A stretch of 64,000 nucleotides of DNA. It comes from Acidobacteriota bacterium. GTDB taxonomy: Bacteria > Acidobacteriota > Terriglobia > UBA7540. Shown here piece after piece: positions 43,961 to 53,334 of the stretch. The notes beneath the pieces are model-generated. The model did no database searches, was not told the origin of the DNA, and was given only the letters and a program-made list of their open reading frames with translations. The stretch covers positions 62,001 through 126,000 of the forward strand of contig SCRD01000016.1 of NCBI GenBank assembly GCA_004298155.1, given 5' to 3'. The stretch's first letter is position 1; every line of letters begins with the position of its first letter. Both the position numbers and the translations under genes were made by a program.

Positions 43961-44728
43961 TCACTTTTCCTCTGTCCCATTCATGTGGACTGTGTTGTAC
44001 GCGCCGGATTCCCTCTCGATCAGCTGCAGCTTGGATTCGAAACTTATATGGTTCCTTTTCATCCACCGAACGGCCCAGACGTCTTCAAGCCCTTTCACCA
44101 GCCGGCCCCAAGTGCCGTACTTGGTCTCTCCCGCGAACCGTGGATGATGGGACACGGGCACCTGCGTCACGCGGTACCCCCGCATCTTGATCAGTGTGGG
44201 GAGAAAGCGGTGCATTCCCTTATAAAGTTCCAGGCCGTCCAGACATTCTCGCCGGTAGACTTTTAACGTGCACCCGGTATCAGTAATGTTGTCGCCCGTC
44301 GCCCAGTTCCGGAAAGCGTTTCCGATGAGTGATGAGATCCGCTTCCACAGATTGTCCTTGCGTCGTGTACGGACTCCACATACCAAGTCCCAGCCATCCA
44401 GCATTTCAGCCAGCCGGGGAATTTCCATGGGGTCGTTTTGAAGGTCAGCGTCAAGGGTTGCTAGGATTTCACCGCGCGCCAGCCGGAAACCTGCTGCCAT
44501 TGCAGCGGTCTGCCCCATATTGGTGTGGAAATGAGCAATCCGAATCCTCGAGTCTTTGGCCTGAGATTCCTTCAGCAATTCCAGAGTTCGATCACTGCTG
44601 CCGTCCTCAACAAAGAGAATCTCAACTGTGCCTTCCCATCCAGACATGGCCTCCGAAATGCGGGTGACAAGGGGACCGATATTGCCCTCCTCGTTGTAAA
44701 TCGGAATGACGATTGAAAGACTCTGCAT
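43961..44728 (-). CDS. GT2 dolichol-phosphate mannosyltransferase-like synthase
   Basis: A 255-residue GT-A enzyme that would load a sugar onto undecaprenyl phosphate. SIVIPIYNEEGNI (about residues 5-17), VEDGSSDRT, the DxD region LDADLQNDP (with Gln-Asn-Asp as in DPM1/ArnC), and the acceptor segment ITDTGCTLKVYRRE are visible, plus AGETKYG. It has no membrane spans, so it is the soluble DPM1-like type. The gene lies 45 bp upstream of the GT39 gene on the same strand, and the pair probably acts in sequence. Confidence 0.9.
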   Translation of the reverse strand: MQSLSIVIPIYNEEGNIGPLVTRISEAMSGWEGTVEILFVEDGSSDRTLELLKESQAKDSRIRIAHFHTNMGQTAAMAAGFRLARGEILATLDADLQNDPMEIPRLAEMLDGWDLVCGVRTRRKDNLWKRISSLIGNAFRNWATGDNITDTGCTLKVYRRECLDGLELYKGMHRFLPTLIKMRGYRVTQVPVSHHPRFAGETKYGTWGRLVKGLEDVWAVRWMKRNHISFESKLQLIERESGAYNTVHMNGTEEK

Positions 44729-45007
44729 TTCACGCTTGATCTGGCAGATTGAAGAGACCGAATTGGACCTAGCACGCCAAAAAAGCTGAATCTCCGCGAC
44801 TTCTGTTAGTCTGTCTTACACGAGAAATTCTAGCATGCCAGAGGCCTCAAGGAAGAAATTACCTCCGTGCAACCCCGCAATATCATTGGACTTTGGTTTT
44901 CCAATAGGGTTAAACTGAAAACCAGGGTGGGGGAACGAAATCAGCAGTTTCACCTTTGGGCTGAAACTGGTGTGAGCCGCAAATTCCCCGGCGGCGGAGA
45001 GGTGCAT

Positions 45008-46009
45008 ATGATCCATCCTCAGAACCGCGTAGCAGCCTTAGTAGCAGCCCTTGTGCTTACTTTCGGCAGCTGCAGCCTGTTCAAAAGTTCAAGTGCGCCG
45101 AACGACGAAGCAATTGTTGCTTCCATCCAGGCAAAACTCTATCAAGACCCCGTCTTGAAGACGCGCGATGTCCGCGTGATTTCGCAGCAGGGAGTCGTTG
45201 CCTTGTCGGGCACGGTGGGCAGCGACCAGGAAAAGTCTGCGATCGAGCAATTTGCTCACAGCGCAGATGGTGTCAAACAGGTGATCGACCAGCTAGCGGT
45301 CAATGCTCCTCAGCAGGCCGCTGCGGAAGTCCCTGCGCAACCCGAACCAAGGGCCACACGGCGCCATTCCCGCGCAAGGGCAGAGAGCGGGTCTCCATCT
45401 GGATCGCAGCCTCAGGCCCCGGCGCCTGTTGAGCGGAGCTCTCCATCTGCTGCGCAGGCCCCGAATACCCCTCCCCCAGCGCCCCAGCCAGTTGAAGTTA
45501 CCATCCCGGCGGGGACGGTTATCAGTGTGCGAACAGTGGATCCTATCGACTCCTCAACCAACAAAACTGGAGACGAATTCGCAGCAACCGTCGATTCGCA
45601 AATTGAAGAGAACGGCCAGATCATTGTCCCTCGCTATGCCAGAGCGCGTTTGCAGCTTGTTGCTGCGCGGAGTGCTGGCCACATTAAAGGGCAGTCGGAA
45701 GTTGAGCTGCAACTGGTCGGCCTGACCGTAAATGGCAAGAACTACGCCGTGAGCACCGGAGTTTATCAGCAGGAAGGATCCTCCCGGGGAAAGCAAACCG
45801 CCAAAAGAGTTGGCATCGGCGCTGCTGTGGGAGGAATTATTGGCGCCATTGCTGGAGGCGGTAAAGGCGCTGCGATTGGCGCAGGCATCGGCGCGGGGGC
45901 CGGGACGGGAGTCCAAATGGCGACGAAAGGACAGACCGTCAAGATCCCTCCGGAGACAAAGTTAGACTTCACCCTAAGCAGCCCTCTAAACGTCACAGTG
46001 AATCCGTAG
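45008..46009 (+). CDS. BON-domain lipoprotein with glycine-zipper tail
   Basis: A 333-residue exported protein. A signal segment (about residues 5-22) ends at FGSC, a plausible lipobox. A BON domain (about 30-95; IQAKLYQDPVLKTRDVRVISQ, VVALSGTVGSDQEK) is of the type that binds phospholipid membranes. A Pro/Ala-rich linker (about 100-155) and a beta-rich domain with PAGTVISVRTVDPIDSSTN (about 160-270) follow. A glycine-zipper segment (about 278-310; AAVGGIIGAIAGGGKGAAIG) that could insert in a membrane is next, and then KIPPETKLDFTLSSPL. GGAGAGG lies five bases before the ATG. An envelope-stabilising role is likely; no substrate is implied. Confidence 0.75.
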   Translation: MIHPQNRVAALVAALVLTFGSCSLFKSSSAPNDEAIVASIQAKLYQDPVLKTRDVRVISQQGVVALSGTVGSDQEKSAIEQFAHSADGVKQVIDQLAVNAPQQAAAEVPAQPEPRATRRHSRARAESGSPSGSQPQAPAPVERSSPSAAQAPNTPPPAPQPVEVTIPAGTVISVRTVDPIDSSTNKTGDEFAATVDSQIEENGQIIVPRYARARLQLVAARSAGHIKGQSEVELQLVGLTVNGKNYAVSTGVYQQEGSSRGKQTAKRVGIGAAVGGIIGAIAGGGKGAAIGAGIGAGAGTGVQMATKGQTVKIPPETKLDFTLSSPLNVTVNP

Positions 46010-46125
46010 TCGTTCCGACGGGTGAATCTCTTGTCTCGGTCTGTAATCACTCTCACGCGGTTTCCTAACAGACGCTTGAGGGGGCGTGTAGCATATTCAT
46101 CAGGCCGTATTCACTCCACTCGACA

Positions 46126-46653
46126 TCACTTTAAGGTGAAGGTTTTGATGCACTTCCATTGGTGCACGGACCCACTCACTTTGTAAAGTGCCAGTCGGCG
46201 GACCTGAAAGGTCTGGCCTGACAGAGAGTTGAGGCCAGCGGCTATTTCGTGCTTCATTTCCACCGGAAGCTTCCCGTACAAAAGGCTCACATGCGGCATA
46301 AAGGGCGTGTTCTGACGGGCAAACACCCGGCAAGCTGCCCGGCGGGCGCTGGAGAGCGAAGAGCCTGCGATCACTGTGACAAAGAGGCAACGAAAGTATT
46401 CATCGAGGAAGCCTATCTCACCGAGTTCAACTTTGACTGGTTCGAGGATGCGTGCCAGTGAATCCAATTTTGCCATGGCTTTCCGATCCTGTAGTGCGAT
46501 CCCGCCAAGTAAGGTAATGTGAGGTTCAAACCGTGGCGCGGAGTGATCCCGGCCCAGGCGCGAAATTACGCCGGCCAGTAGGCTGTGCGCCGGCTCGCTG
46601 GGCACCAACCAGAGAGAGTAGCCCTTTCCGGTTGGATTTTCGTCCAGCAGCAT
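46126..46653 (-). CDS. 2H phosphoesterase (2'-5' RNA ligase / cyclic phosphodiesterase-like)
   Basis: A 175-residue protein with the two H-x-T/S motifs of the 2H superfamily: H45-x-T47 (PHITLLGG) and H121-x-S123 (PHVSLLYG). The spacing of about 76 residues and the small size fit cyclic nucleotide phosphodiesterase-type members (ADP-ribose cyclic phosphate or 2',3'-cyclic ends) more than tRNA 2'-5' ligase proper. It precedes the secreted unknown gene on the same strand with an 18-bp gap (46654-46671), so the two may share a transcript in which the unknown gene is first. Confidence 0.8.
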   Translation of the reverse strand: MLLDENPTGKGYSLWLVPSEPAHSLLAGVISRLGRDHSAPRFEPHITLLGGIALQDRKAMAKLDSLARILEPVKVELGEIGFLDEYFRCLFVTVIAGSSLSSARRAACRVFARQNTPFMPHVSLLYGKLPVEMKHEIAAGLNSLSGQTFQVRRLALYKVSGSVHQWKCIKTFTLK

Positions 46654-46671
46654 TCGAGTCTCCGGGAAAGT

Positions 46672-47436
46672 TCACGGTTTATCTTTTGTAGTGCCTTCGC
46701 TGCTCTCTGCCTTCTTGTGGACGCGCCTTCCTTTGAATTCGGGCAGGACATTTCGCATATTTGTTGCGGAGCCATTGGCTTTGTAATTCTTATAGCCCAG
46801 TTCGTTCTGGCACCCGGCCAGATTGGCTTCCATGGTTACGAAGATCTGGTCGTGGTTACGCAACAGGAATGAAAGATAGGGTTTGAGCGACTGGCGCATC
46901 GTCAGCATATCGTTCCATGACTGATTAAATTCGCCTTCCAGGCTCGGATTGTTGTGTCGAGAAATGGTTCTTGTAAGCCTTTCGATCAACGGCAGGACTT
47001 CACTGATGCCGGCATAGGTTTCAAATCCCAGATATTCACTGTCAACCCGTCTGTCAAATATCTGGCGGCTTTCTTCCAGGTAAGCGAGGCTGCCGCGCAG
47101 CACTTTCAGGTCGTTGTTAAAATTGTCAAGGTCGACTGCCGCCATCTTCAGCTCTTCGGGGCGAATTTGGGTAACCAGATCGTTCACGCGCGCTTCCGCC
47201 TGCCACAATTTTACGAGCAACTGATGGGTCTGTGCCGGTTCCATGTATCCCGGTTGGTTCGCCATGGAGCGCGGTGGTGACTGCATGTTTTCAGGGACTT
47301 TGATTTTTTCCGTTTCAATCTGCTCTGGCGGTGCGGTTTCGGACGCGGGCTTTGTTGCTTCCTGGCCGGGCGTTTGGGCCGCCAGTGTGCAGGGCGTTAG
47401 TAGCCCTAAGGCAATTAAGAGGGCAAGAGATCGCAT
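46672..47436 (-). CDS. Secreted protein of unknown function
   Basis: A 254-residue exported protein I do not recognise. Start 47436 has AGGAGT five bases upstream and opens a signal peptide (about residues 1-20, TPCTLAAQ), whereas the frame extended to 47685 has no such site. A Pro/Glu-rich segment is followed by a helical domain (about 70-220; LVKLWQAEARVNDLVTQIR, LKVLRGSLAYLEESRQIF). The C-terminus is Lys-rich (KGRRVHKKAESSE). It is divergent from the VOC gene at 47557 with 120 bp between them, which must hold both promoters. Confidence 0.6.
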   Translation of the reverse strand: MRSLALLIALGLLTPCTLAAQTPGQEATKPASETAPPEQIETEKIKVPENMQSPPRSMANQPGYMEPAQTHQLLVKLWQAEARVNDLVTQIRPEELKMAAVDLDNFNNDLKVLRGSLAYLEESRQIFDRRVDSEYLGFETYAGISEVLPLIERLTRTISRHNNPSLEGEFNQSWNDMLTMRQSLKPYLSFLLRNHDQIFVTMEANLAGCQNELGYKNYKANGSATNMRNVLPEFKGRRVHKKAESSEGTTKDKP

Positions 47437-47556
47437 GGCAACTCCTGGGTCTGAACTTGGATTCCAAAAGCCAGCATGGCAGGAGCGGGAGGGATACGTC
47501 CAGATGTTTTTCAGGTGGACCTTGACCCCGCGGGAGCGGCGACATAATCTTCCAGC

Positions 47557-48501
47557 ATGAAGCTTTTCATTGCTTTCATTGGAACCATTACTGCGATCCT
47601 TCTCGCAGCGACGGCAGTCCTTATGAATGGAACACCAAAGAGAGATAAAGACGAGAGACGGCCTCAAATCCTTGGTATCGCCCATGTCGCGCTCAGGGTG
47701 AAGAATGCCGCCGCGGCCCGCAATTTCTTTGGAAATGTTTTGGGTTTGGACGCATTGCCCCGCCAGGAAACGACCAGGAGCAAGATGGCCTGCATCTATT
47801 TTAAAGTGAACGACGACCAGTACATTGTGGCTTCTCCCACCCTTTCATCTCCCGGGGAGGATCGCTTGATTCACATTGCCTTCCGCACAACGGACGCGAA
47901 AAGCCTGCGCCGATATCTGACCAGCCATGGCTTGGATGTTCCAGGAGACCTCCGAAAGGACTCCGAGGGCGACCTGAGTTTCACCCTGAAAGATCCTGCC
48001 GGCCACACCGTGGAATACATTCAGTATCTTCCGGGGTCGGTTGAAAGCCGAAATTTCGGAAGGTTTCTTTCCCGCAAACGCACCTCACGGCAGATTATTC
48101 ATGCAGGCGAAACGGTGGGCGACCGGACTGCCGCCGATGGGTTTTACAGTGGCGTCCTGGGTTATCGCGTAATGTGGACTGGCGGCATGACGGACACCAG
48201 CACGGACTGGGTGGATATGGTTGTGCCCGACGGCAGCAATTGGCTGGAGTTCATGCTGAACGTCCACAACCCTTCACCTCGCCTGCTGGGCGTGATGAAC
48301 CATCTCTCATTGGGTGTTAAGAACATCCAGCAGGTTTTTGAAACCGTAAAAGCTCGCGGCTATAAGGCACAGAAACCAGAAATCGGACGCGATGGAAAGT
48401 GGCAACTGAACCTTTACGACCCAGACATGACGCGTGTGGAGTTCATGGAATTCAAACCTGTAAAGAAACCATGTTGCTCGCCGATGCAGACTTTCAACTG
48501 A
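47557..48501 (+). CDS. Two-domain VOC (glyoxalase/dioxygenase-like) protein
   Basis: A 314-residue exported or membrane-anchored protein with an N-terminal hydrophobic segment (about residues 3-22). It carries two vicinal-oxygen-chelate domains (about 36-150 and 165-300). Metal-ligand candidates are H43 in GIAHVALRV with HIAFR and VEYIQYL, and in the second domain NHLSLGVKN and VEFMEF. The final CCSP is unusual. The family covers glyoxalase I, extradiol dioxygenases and fosfomycin resistance proteins; the substrate cannot be inferred. A membrane leader is not typical of glyoxalases, so a detoxifying or sensing role at the envelope is possible. Confidence 0.7.
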   Translation: MKLFIAFIGTITAILLAATAVLMNGTPKRDKDERRPQILGIAHVALRVKNAAAARNFFGNVLGLDALPRQETTRSKMACIYFKVNDDQYIVASPTLSSPGEDRLIHIAFRTTDAKSLRRYLTSHGLDVPGDLRKDSEGDLSFTLKDPAGHTVEYIQYLPGSVESRNFGRFLSRKRTSRQIIHAGETVGDRTAADGFYSGVLGYRVMWTGGMTDTSTDWVDMVVPDGSNWLEFMLNVHNPSPRLLGVMNHLSLGVKNIQQVFETVKARGYKAQKPEIGRDGKWQLNLYDPDMTRVEFMEFKPVKKPCCSPMQTFN

Positions 48502-48597
48502 GGCGGGCCGGCGAGTGCCTTCCCGGCAACTAAGTGCTTGCATTAACCGCTTGCCTTCATCTCACAGCCCTGTCTACCTGTTGCACCTGGGCTAACA

Positions 48598-50199
48598 TCA
48601 TCTTTGTGGTGTCAAAGCTCCGGGCCACTCAACCACAATGACATCTCCTTCTGGTAAACGCTCCACAACAGGTGCGTAAAGGCCCAGGAAAGTGCGGTGC
48701 CACCAGGATCCCGTTTCGTGTTTCGTGCGGAGGTCGGTAAACCAATACTGCCAGGCTACGGCCCGAACCTCAAACGGCGGGTGGCCGGGAAAGGGGTTGG
48801 AGCGGAAGAGGGAAAGTACGCTTGGATCGTTCTTGAGCAGTAAATTCTCCGTTTGCATCACCCATGGATTGTGCTCAAAGTCACCGAGGGACGCGAACCA
48901 CAGATTCCAATCGAAGCGTGGCTGATAGGGAGCGTAAATTCCTGGCGGCTGCTTGGGGTCCTGGGGCTTGTAGCGAAAAGGATATGCAATCCAATTCTTG
49001 CCGTCCGGTGACCCCTGGAATTCAATTTCATACCGCGCTCTGGTCATGACGGCAAAAAGTCCGTACTGATTGGCGATGCGGAAAGGTTGAAGAACTTCGG
49101 CGGGTTCTAGCGGCAGCGGGAGCGCCGGAATAAACATCATGAGCAGCAGCACCGCCGTGGCATAAAAAATCCAGGTGAGAAAAACTCCTGAGACCACCAA
49201 TCCAACTGCGGATACCGTCGGCTGACCGGCTGCCGGGAGAGTTTTCCATTCAAGAAAACTGGGCCTGCATATCCTGCCCATCCGGGAGGATTTCAACCGG
49301 CTGAGCCATTCTGTGAAATACTGGTCATCAAGCAGCAGAAATCCGAGCGAGAGAACAAAGTAATTCAGGAACGCGTAGTTTGCCGTCAGGAGGATCCCTA
49401 TCTGGAACGGCGTCAGGACCAGAAAGCAGATCAGCCGGCTTCGGCGAGAAAAGATGAACATCCAGCAAATGCTGAGTTCAGCGACGAGCGTGAGAAGTGT
49501 CAAGGCCGCCTGAAAGGGATGAGGGATTTGCTGCGCGTACCAGCCGATCCAAGTTGGCAGCGGCCCATTCTGATAATACCGATCCATGGCCGTAAGGTGC
49601 TGCCAATGAGGATCGCCGCTGGCCAGCTTGGCCACCCCTGACTCAAAATAAATTCGAAACCATTCCCACTGCAGCAGAAACAGGCTAGCGGGCGAGGGTG
49701 GTCGGGATTCCCCCAACCCGGGTCGAAATCCCGCCGGGGCAAAGAATAGCGACACAAAACCAGCGGCCAGCAGCATGCCGTCTGACTGATAATCCGCGAA
49801 GTTGCGCGCAGCGGCAACGAAGGAAAGATAAGCCACCAGAGCAACAGCGATTGTTCCACGCGGCCAGACGTTAAAGACGAGGCCGACGGAAGCTAAAAGC
49901 CCAGCCCACACCAGGACGTGCAGGGCCAAAGAGCCATTCCCCAGCCAGAGGAGCGTGGGCGCGAACCAGTATCGCAGGAGTCCCACGTGATCCTTGAGAA
50001 TTGTGAGATATTCATGAGCAGGCAGTATGCCGTTCGGGCCCACCAGGCCCTCAATCTGGAAAGCCAGTGAGTAAAACGCTGAAAAGAAGATCAGGCCGAG
50101 CGCGCGAAGAAACAGCCAGCGCGGCCAGAGGTGGCCTGGTCCGCCGGGTTGCCCGGGACTGAATATCCTGCGAAGAGTGGCCTTGATATCCAGAGCCAT
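48598..50199 (-). CDS. Lipase-maturation-factor-like membrane protein
   Basis: A 533-residue polytopic membrane protein of the lipase maturation factor family. Characteristic segments are LWPRWLFLRALGLIFFSAFYSLAFQ, GPNGILPA, and LFLLQWEWFRIYFESGVAKLASGDPHW. YYQNGPLPTWIGWY and the C-terminal NPWVMQTENLLLKNDPSVLSLF are also present. About 8-9 spans occupy residues 20-380, and the last 150 residues are soluble. The family was first defined by vertebrate LMF1, which matures secreted lipases in the ER; the bacterial role is unknown. Start 50199 matches the family N-terminus, although the ribosome-binding site is weak. It is divergent from the GH2 gene at 50417. Confidence 0.82.
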   Translation of the reverse strand: MALDIKATLRRIFSPGQPGGPGHLWPRWLFLRALGLIFFSAFYSLAFQIEGLVGPNGILPAHEYLTILKDHVGLLRYWFAPTLLWLGNGSLALHVLVWAGLLASVGLVFNVWPRGTIAVALVAYLSFVAAARNFADYQSDGMLLAAGFVSLFFAPAGFRPGLGESRPPSPASLFLLQWEWFRIYFESGVAKLASGDPHWQHLTAMDRYYQNGPLPTWIGWYAQQIPHPFQAALTLLTLVAELSICWMFIFSRRSRLICFLVLTPFQIGILLTANYAFLNYFVLSLGFLLLDDQYFTEWLSRLKSSRMGRICRPSFLEWKTLPAAGQPTVSAVGLVVSGVFLTWIFYATAVLLLMMFIPALPLPLEPAEVLQPFRIANQYGLFAVMTRARYEIEFQGSPDGKNWIAYPFRYKPQDPKQPPGIYAPYQPRFDWNLWFASLGDFEHNPWVMQTENLLLKNDPSVLSLFRSNPFPGHPPFEVRAVAWQYWFTDLRTKHETGSWWHRTFLGLYAPVVERLPEGDVIVVEWPGALTPQR

Positions 50200-50416
50200 T
50201 TGACCGCTTATTCTACAGGTAACGGGGGAACGCAGAGCCGCCTTTCTCCGGGGGGCGGACGAGATGGGCTGTGGGAAGTTTGCCATTTGCGATCTGCGCG
50301 TTGCGTTATTCCTATGGGAACGCATAAACTCTCTGGGTAGAACGAAGCGAGAGGGACCCAGCGCTTTTGCGCGTGGTCGGCCTGGCCAGGCATGATGCCT
50401 GGAGGGGAGGGAGAAC

Positions 50417-53281
50417 TTGGTTCGAGTAAAAAACTTCGCCGTGCTGTTCCTGCTGGTTTTGATTTGGACCACGTTAGCTGCCGGTTCCGTTCCTGAAAAG
50501 GCTGGAAGCGAGCCATTGCCCACAATCTCTCTTGACGGCAAATGGGACTTCATTGCCGACGCATCCGGTTCTCTGCAGATTCAAGACCTTGCTTCAGCCA
50601 GGAATGCGAGAATAATTCAGGTGCCGGGGTCGTGGCAGTCGGAATTTGCTGATTTGCGCGATTATGCAGGCGTGGGTTGGTATTGGCGCTCGGTGCAAAT
50701 TGACGAACTCCAGACTTCGCATGTTGCAATCCTGAAATTCGGCGCTGTTGATTATCGTGCTGTGGTTTATGTCAATGATCATCAGGTGGGTTCTCATGAA
50801 GGCGGGTACTTGCCTTTTGAGTTTGACGTGACTTCGTTCCTCCATGCAGGTGAAAATCATATTGCTGTTCGCGTCTCGGACCCGGGAGCAAAACCGGACG
50901 AGGTGGAAGGAATCAAATACGCTGAAATTCCTCACGGCAAGCAAAACTGGTACGTCCAGACGAGCGGGCTGTGGCAGAGTGTCGAGCTCGATATCCGACC
51001 ACTGGTCTACGTGGGGGTTGTCCATGTTTCGGCAGGAGCAGGGGGAAACTTCACATTCAGCATTCATCCCATGAACGCGCCTTCTGACGCTTCCGAAGGG
51101 TCGACGGTCGAAGCGGAAATTCTGGATCCCGATGGACGCATCGTGTGGAAAGGCCCGGAAAACGTCATCACGACGAAGGGTGTCTACATGTTTTCTGGCA
51201 AACTATCAAACCCGGATCTCTGGAGCCTTTCCCACCCGGCCCTTTACACGCTGAGCATTAACACCAGTTCCGGCGAGCACCAGTCATATCGCTTCGGATT
51301 TCGGACCTTCGAGACCCGCGACGGGAAGTTTTACCTGAACGGCAAAGTGGTTTACCTGCGGGGCGCGCTGGACCAGGCTTTTTACCCTGACACAATTTAC
51401 ACTCCCCCCTCGCTGGATTACCTAGAGAATGAAATGCGGCAAGCCAAAGCCATGGGACTGAATTTGTTGCGCTGCCACATCAAAGTGCCGGACCCGCGCT
51501 ATCTGGAGGCGGCAGACGAAGTGGGCATGTTGATCTGGTACGAAATTCCGAATTGGGACAAGCTGACCGCGAAATCTGCGGCCCGCGCGCTTGAAACCCT
51601 GCAGGCCATGATCCAGCGCGACTGGAACCATCCTTCGATTGTAATAGTCAGCATCGCCAATGAGAGTTGGGGCCTGGATCTTGACCAGGCCGCTGACCGC
51701 GCCTGGCTGAAACAGGCCTATCACAAAGCAAAGCAAGCTGTCCCGGGATGGCTGGTGGAGGATAACAGCGCCTGTTGCCATAATTTCCATATCTCGGCCG
51801 ATCTGGCGGATTTTCACGAGTACGACTCCATACCCGACCACGCTGCCGATTTCGACCGTGTTGCCAGTGATCTGGCGACTCGGCCGAAGTGGGTTTTCAG
51901 CCAGTACGGAGATGCGGAGCCTAAAGGCAATGAGCCTCTAATGCTGTCCGAATTTGGCAACTGGGGCCTGCCCTTTGTACCAAGAGAGAAGCCCTGGTGG
52001 TTCTCTCGGGATTTTCACGGACGCACGATAACCCTTCCGGAAGGATTGGAGAAACGATTTGAGGATTACCAGTACAACACGCTTTTCCCTGATCTTCACG
52101 CCCTCCTGGCCGCGACACAAGTGCATGAATTCAAATCACTGAAGTATGAGATTGCGACTTTGCGCAGCCAGCCTTCCATCCAGGGTTATGTCATCACAGA
52201 GCTGACAGATGTGATGTGGGAATCGAACGGCCTGATGGACATTTGGCGAAATCCCAAGAGCTTCGCGAACGATCTCGGAGCCATCCAGCAGAATGACGTC
52301 TTGCTGGTCCGTCCTGTCAGGCGCAATTACTTTGCAGGGTCTGGTGCTGAGGCCGAGGTTTACTTTTCGCATTACGACAACAGGGACCTGGAGGGAGCAA
52401 TGGTCACCTGGGATGTGGAGGGAACATCGCTAAAAGGCACTTTCCCGGCTCCGGCGGTTGCTGTCGGCTCGTCCGGAAAAGTGGGGACTATCACTTTTAC
52501 AGTTCCGCCCTCCGCTGCGCCATCCCGGAACGTTCTGAGCGTCCGGATTGTCGCAGGCGATAAAGTGATTGCGAAGGAATCAGTTGACTTATATTTTTAT
52601 CCTGCTGCAATGCCCACACTTCCGCCGCCGGTAAGTTTTCACGATCCTGAAGGCAAACTACGCCGCCTTGCGGGCGAGATGCAGAGGCGCGACTACTTTG
52701 AGACGGACAGTCCGCAGGCCCACCCTGTCCTGATCACGCCTGTTTTTGATGATGATGTGAAGAAAGCGCTTGAATCTGGCAGCACAGTTATTCTCCTGTC
52801 CAGTACACCGGTAACCATCGCACGAGAGGTCAAGATCGTGCCTCGATCGGAAGATTCATTCGATGGGAACTGGGTTTCCAATTTTGCCTGGGTGCGCAAG
52901 ACTGCACCCCCGTTCAACAAAATCGGATTTGATACGCTAAGCGGTTTTGAGACGGGAGAAGCCACTCCGGGAGCTGTCGTTGTGGGAATTCCGCCCGGAG
53001 AATTTCAGGACGTCCTGGCAGGAGAGTTTTACGGATGGATTCATTCGAATGTTGGGACCCTGGTCCAGGCGCGCTATGGCAATGGCAAGATATTGATCTG
53101 CACGTTTTCGCTGAATACGCCTTATAGTACCGGCCCCTATGCCACGTTTCTGATGGACGAGCTTGTCAGTTACGCTGCGTCTGGCTTTTCTCCTAAATTT
53201 GACATCACTCCGCAGGACAGAACGCAGCACACGACCGGCCAGGAGGCCGGTGTTGCGGCAAAGCCGGCCACCTCGCACTGA
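50417..53281 (+). CDS. Secreted GH2-family glycosidase
   Basis: A 954-residue exported GH2 enzyme. A TTG start (50417) follows GGAGGGAGA. A signal peptide spans about residues 1-23. Next come the sugar-binding domain (about 35-210), an Ig-like domain (about 215-310), and the TIM barrel, with acid/base E416 in IANESWG and nucleophile E512 in LMLSEFGNWG. More Ig-like/beta-rich domains fill 620-930. NES instead of NEP and the long C-terminal extension differ from the GusA-like enzyme at 319, and no N-x-K glucuronate motif is seen, so substrate differs (beta-mannosidase, galactosidase or glucuronidase cannot be separated). The Sec signal also contrasts with the Tat signal of the first enzyme. Confidence 0.85.
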   Translation: MVRVKNFAVLFLLVLIWTTLAAGSVPEKAGSEPLPTISLDGKWDFIADASGSLQIQDLASARNARIIQVPGSWQSEFADLRDYAGVGWYWRSVQIDELQTSHVAILKFGAVDYRAVVYVNDHQVGSHEGGYLPFEFDVTSFLHAGENHIAVRVSDPGAKPDEVEGIKYAEIPHGKQNWYVQTSGLWQSVELDIRPLVYVGVVHVSAGAGGNFTFSIHPMNAPSDASEGSTVEAEILDPDGRIVWKGPENVITTKGVYMFSGKLSNPDLWSLSHPALYTLSINTSSGEHQSYRFGFRTFETRDGKFYLNGKVVYLRGALDQAFYPDTIYTPPSLDYLENEMRQAKAMGLNLLRCHIKVPDPRYLEAADEVGMLIWYEIPNWDKLTAKSAARALETLQAMIQRDWNHPSIVIVSIANESWGLDLDQAADRAWLKQAYHKAKQAVPGWLVEDNSACCHNFHISADLADFHEYDSIPDHAADFDRVASDLATRPKWVFSQYGDAEPKGNEPLMLSEFGNWGLPFVPREKPWWFSRDFHGRTITLPEGLEKRFEDYQYNTLFPDLHALLAATQVHEFKSLKYEIATLRSQPSIQGYVITELTDVMWESNGLMDIWRNPKSFANDLGAIQQNDVLLVRPVRRNYFAGSGAEAEVYFSHYDNRDLEGAMVTWDVEGTSLKGTFPAPAVAVGSSGKVGTITFTVPPSAAPSRNVLSVRIVAGDKVIAKESVDLYFYPAAMPTLPPPVSFHDPEGKLRRLAGEMQRRDYFETDSPQAHPVLITPVFDDDVKKALESGSTVILLSSTPVTIAREVKIVPRSEDSFDGNWVSNFAWVRKTAPPFNKIGFDTLSGFETGEATPGAVVVGIPPGEFQDVLAGEFYGWIHSNVGTLVQARYGNGKILICTFSLNTPYSTGPYATFLMDELVSYAASGFSPKFDITPQDRTQHTTGQEAGVAAKPATSH

Positions 53282-53334
53282 TTTGTAGTTGTCCCTATTT
53301 CTGCGTCGCGGACGGCGTGCCTACGCCCGGGGGG

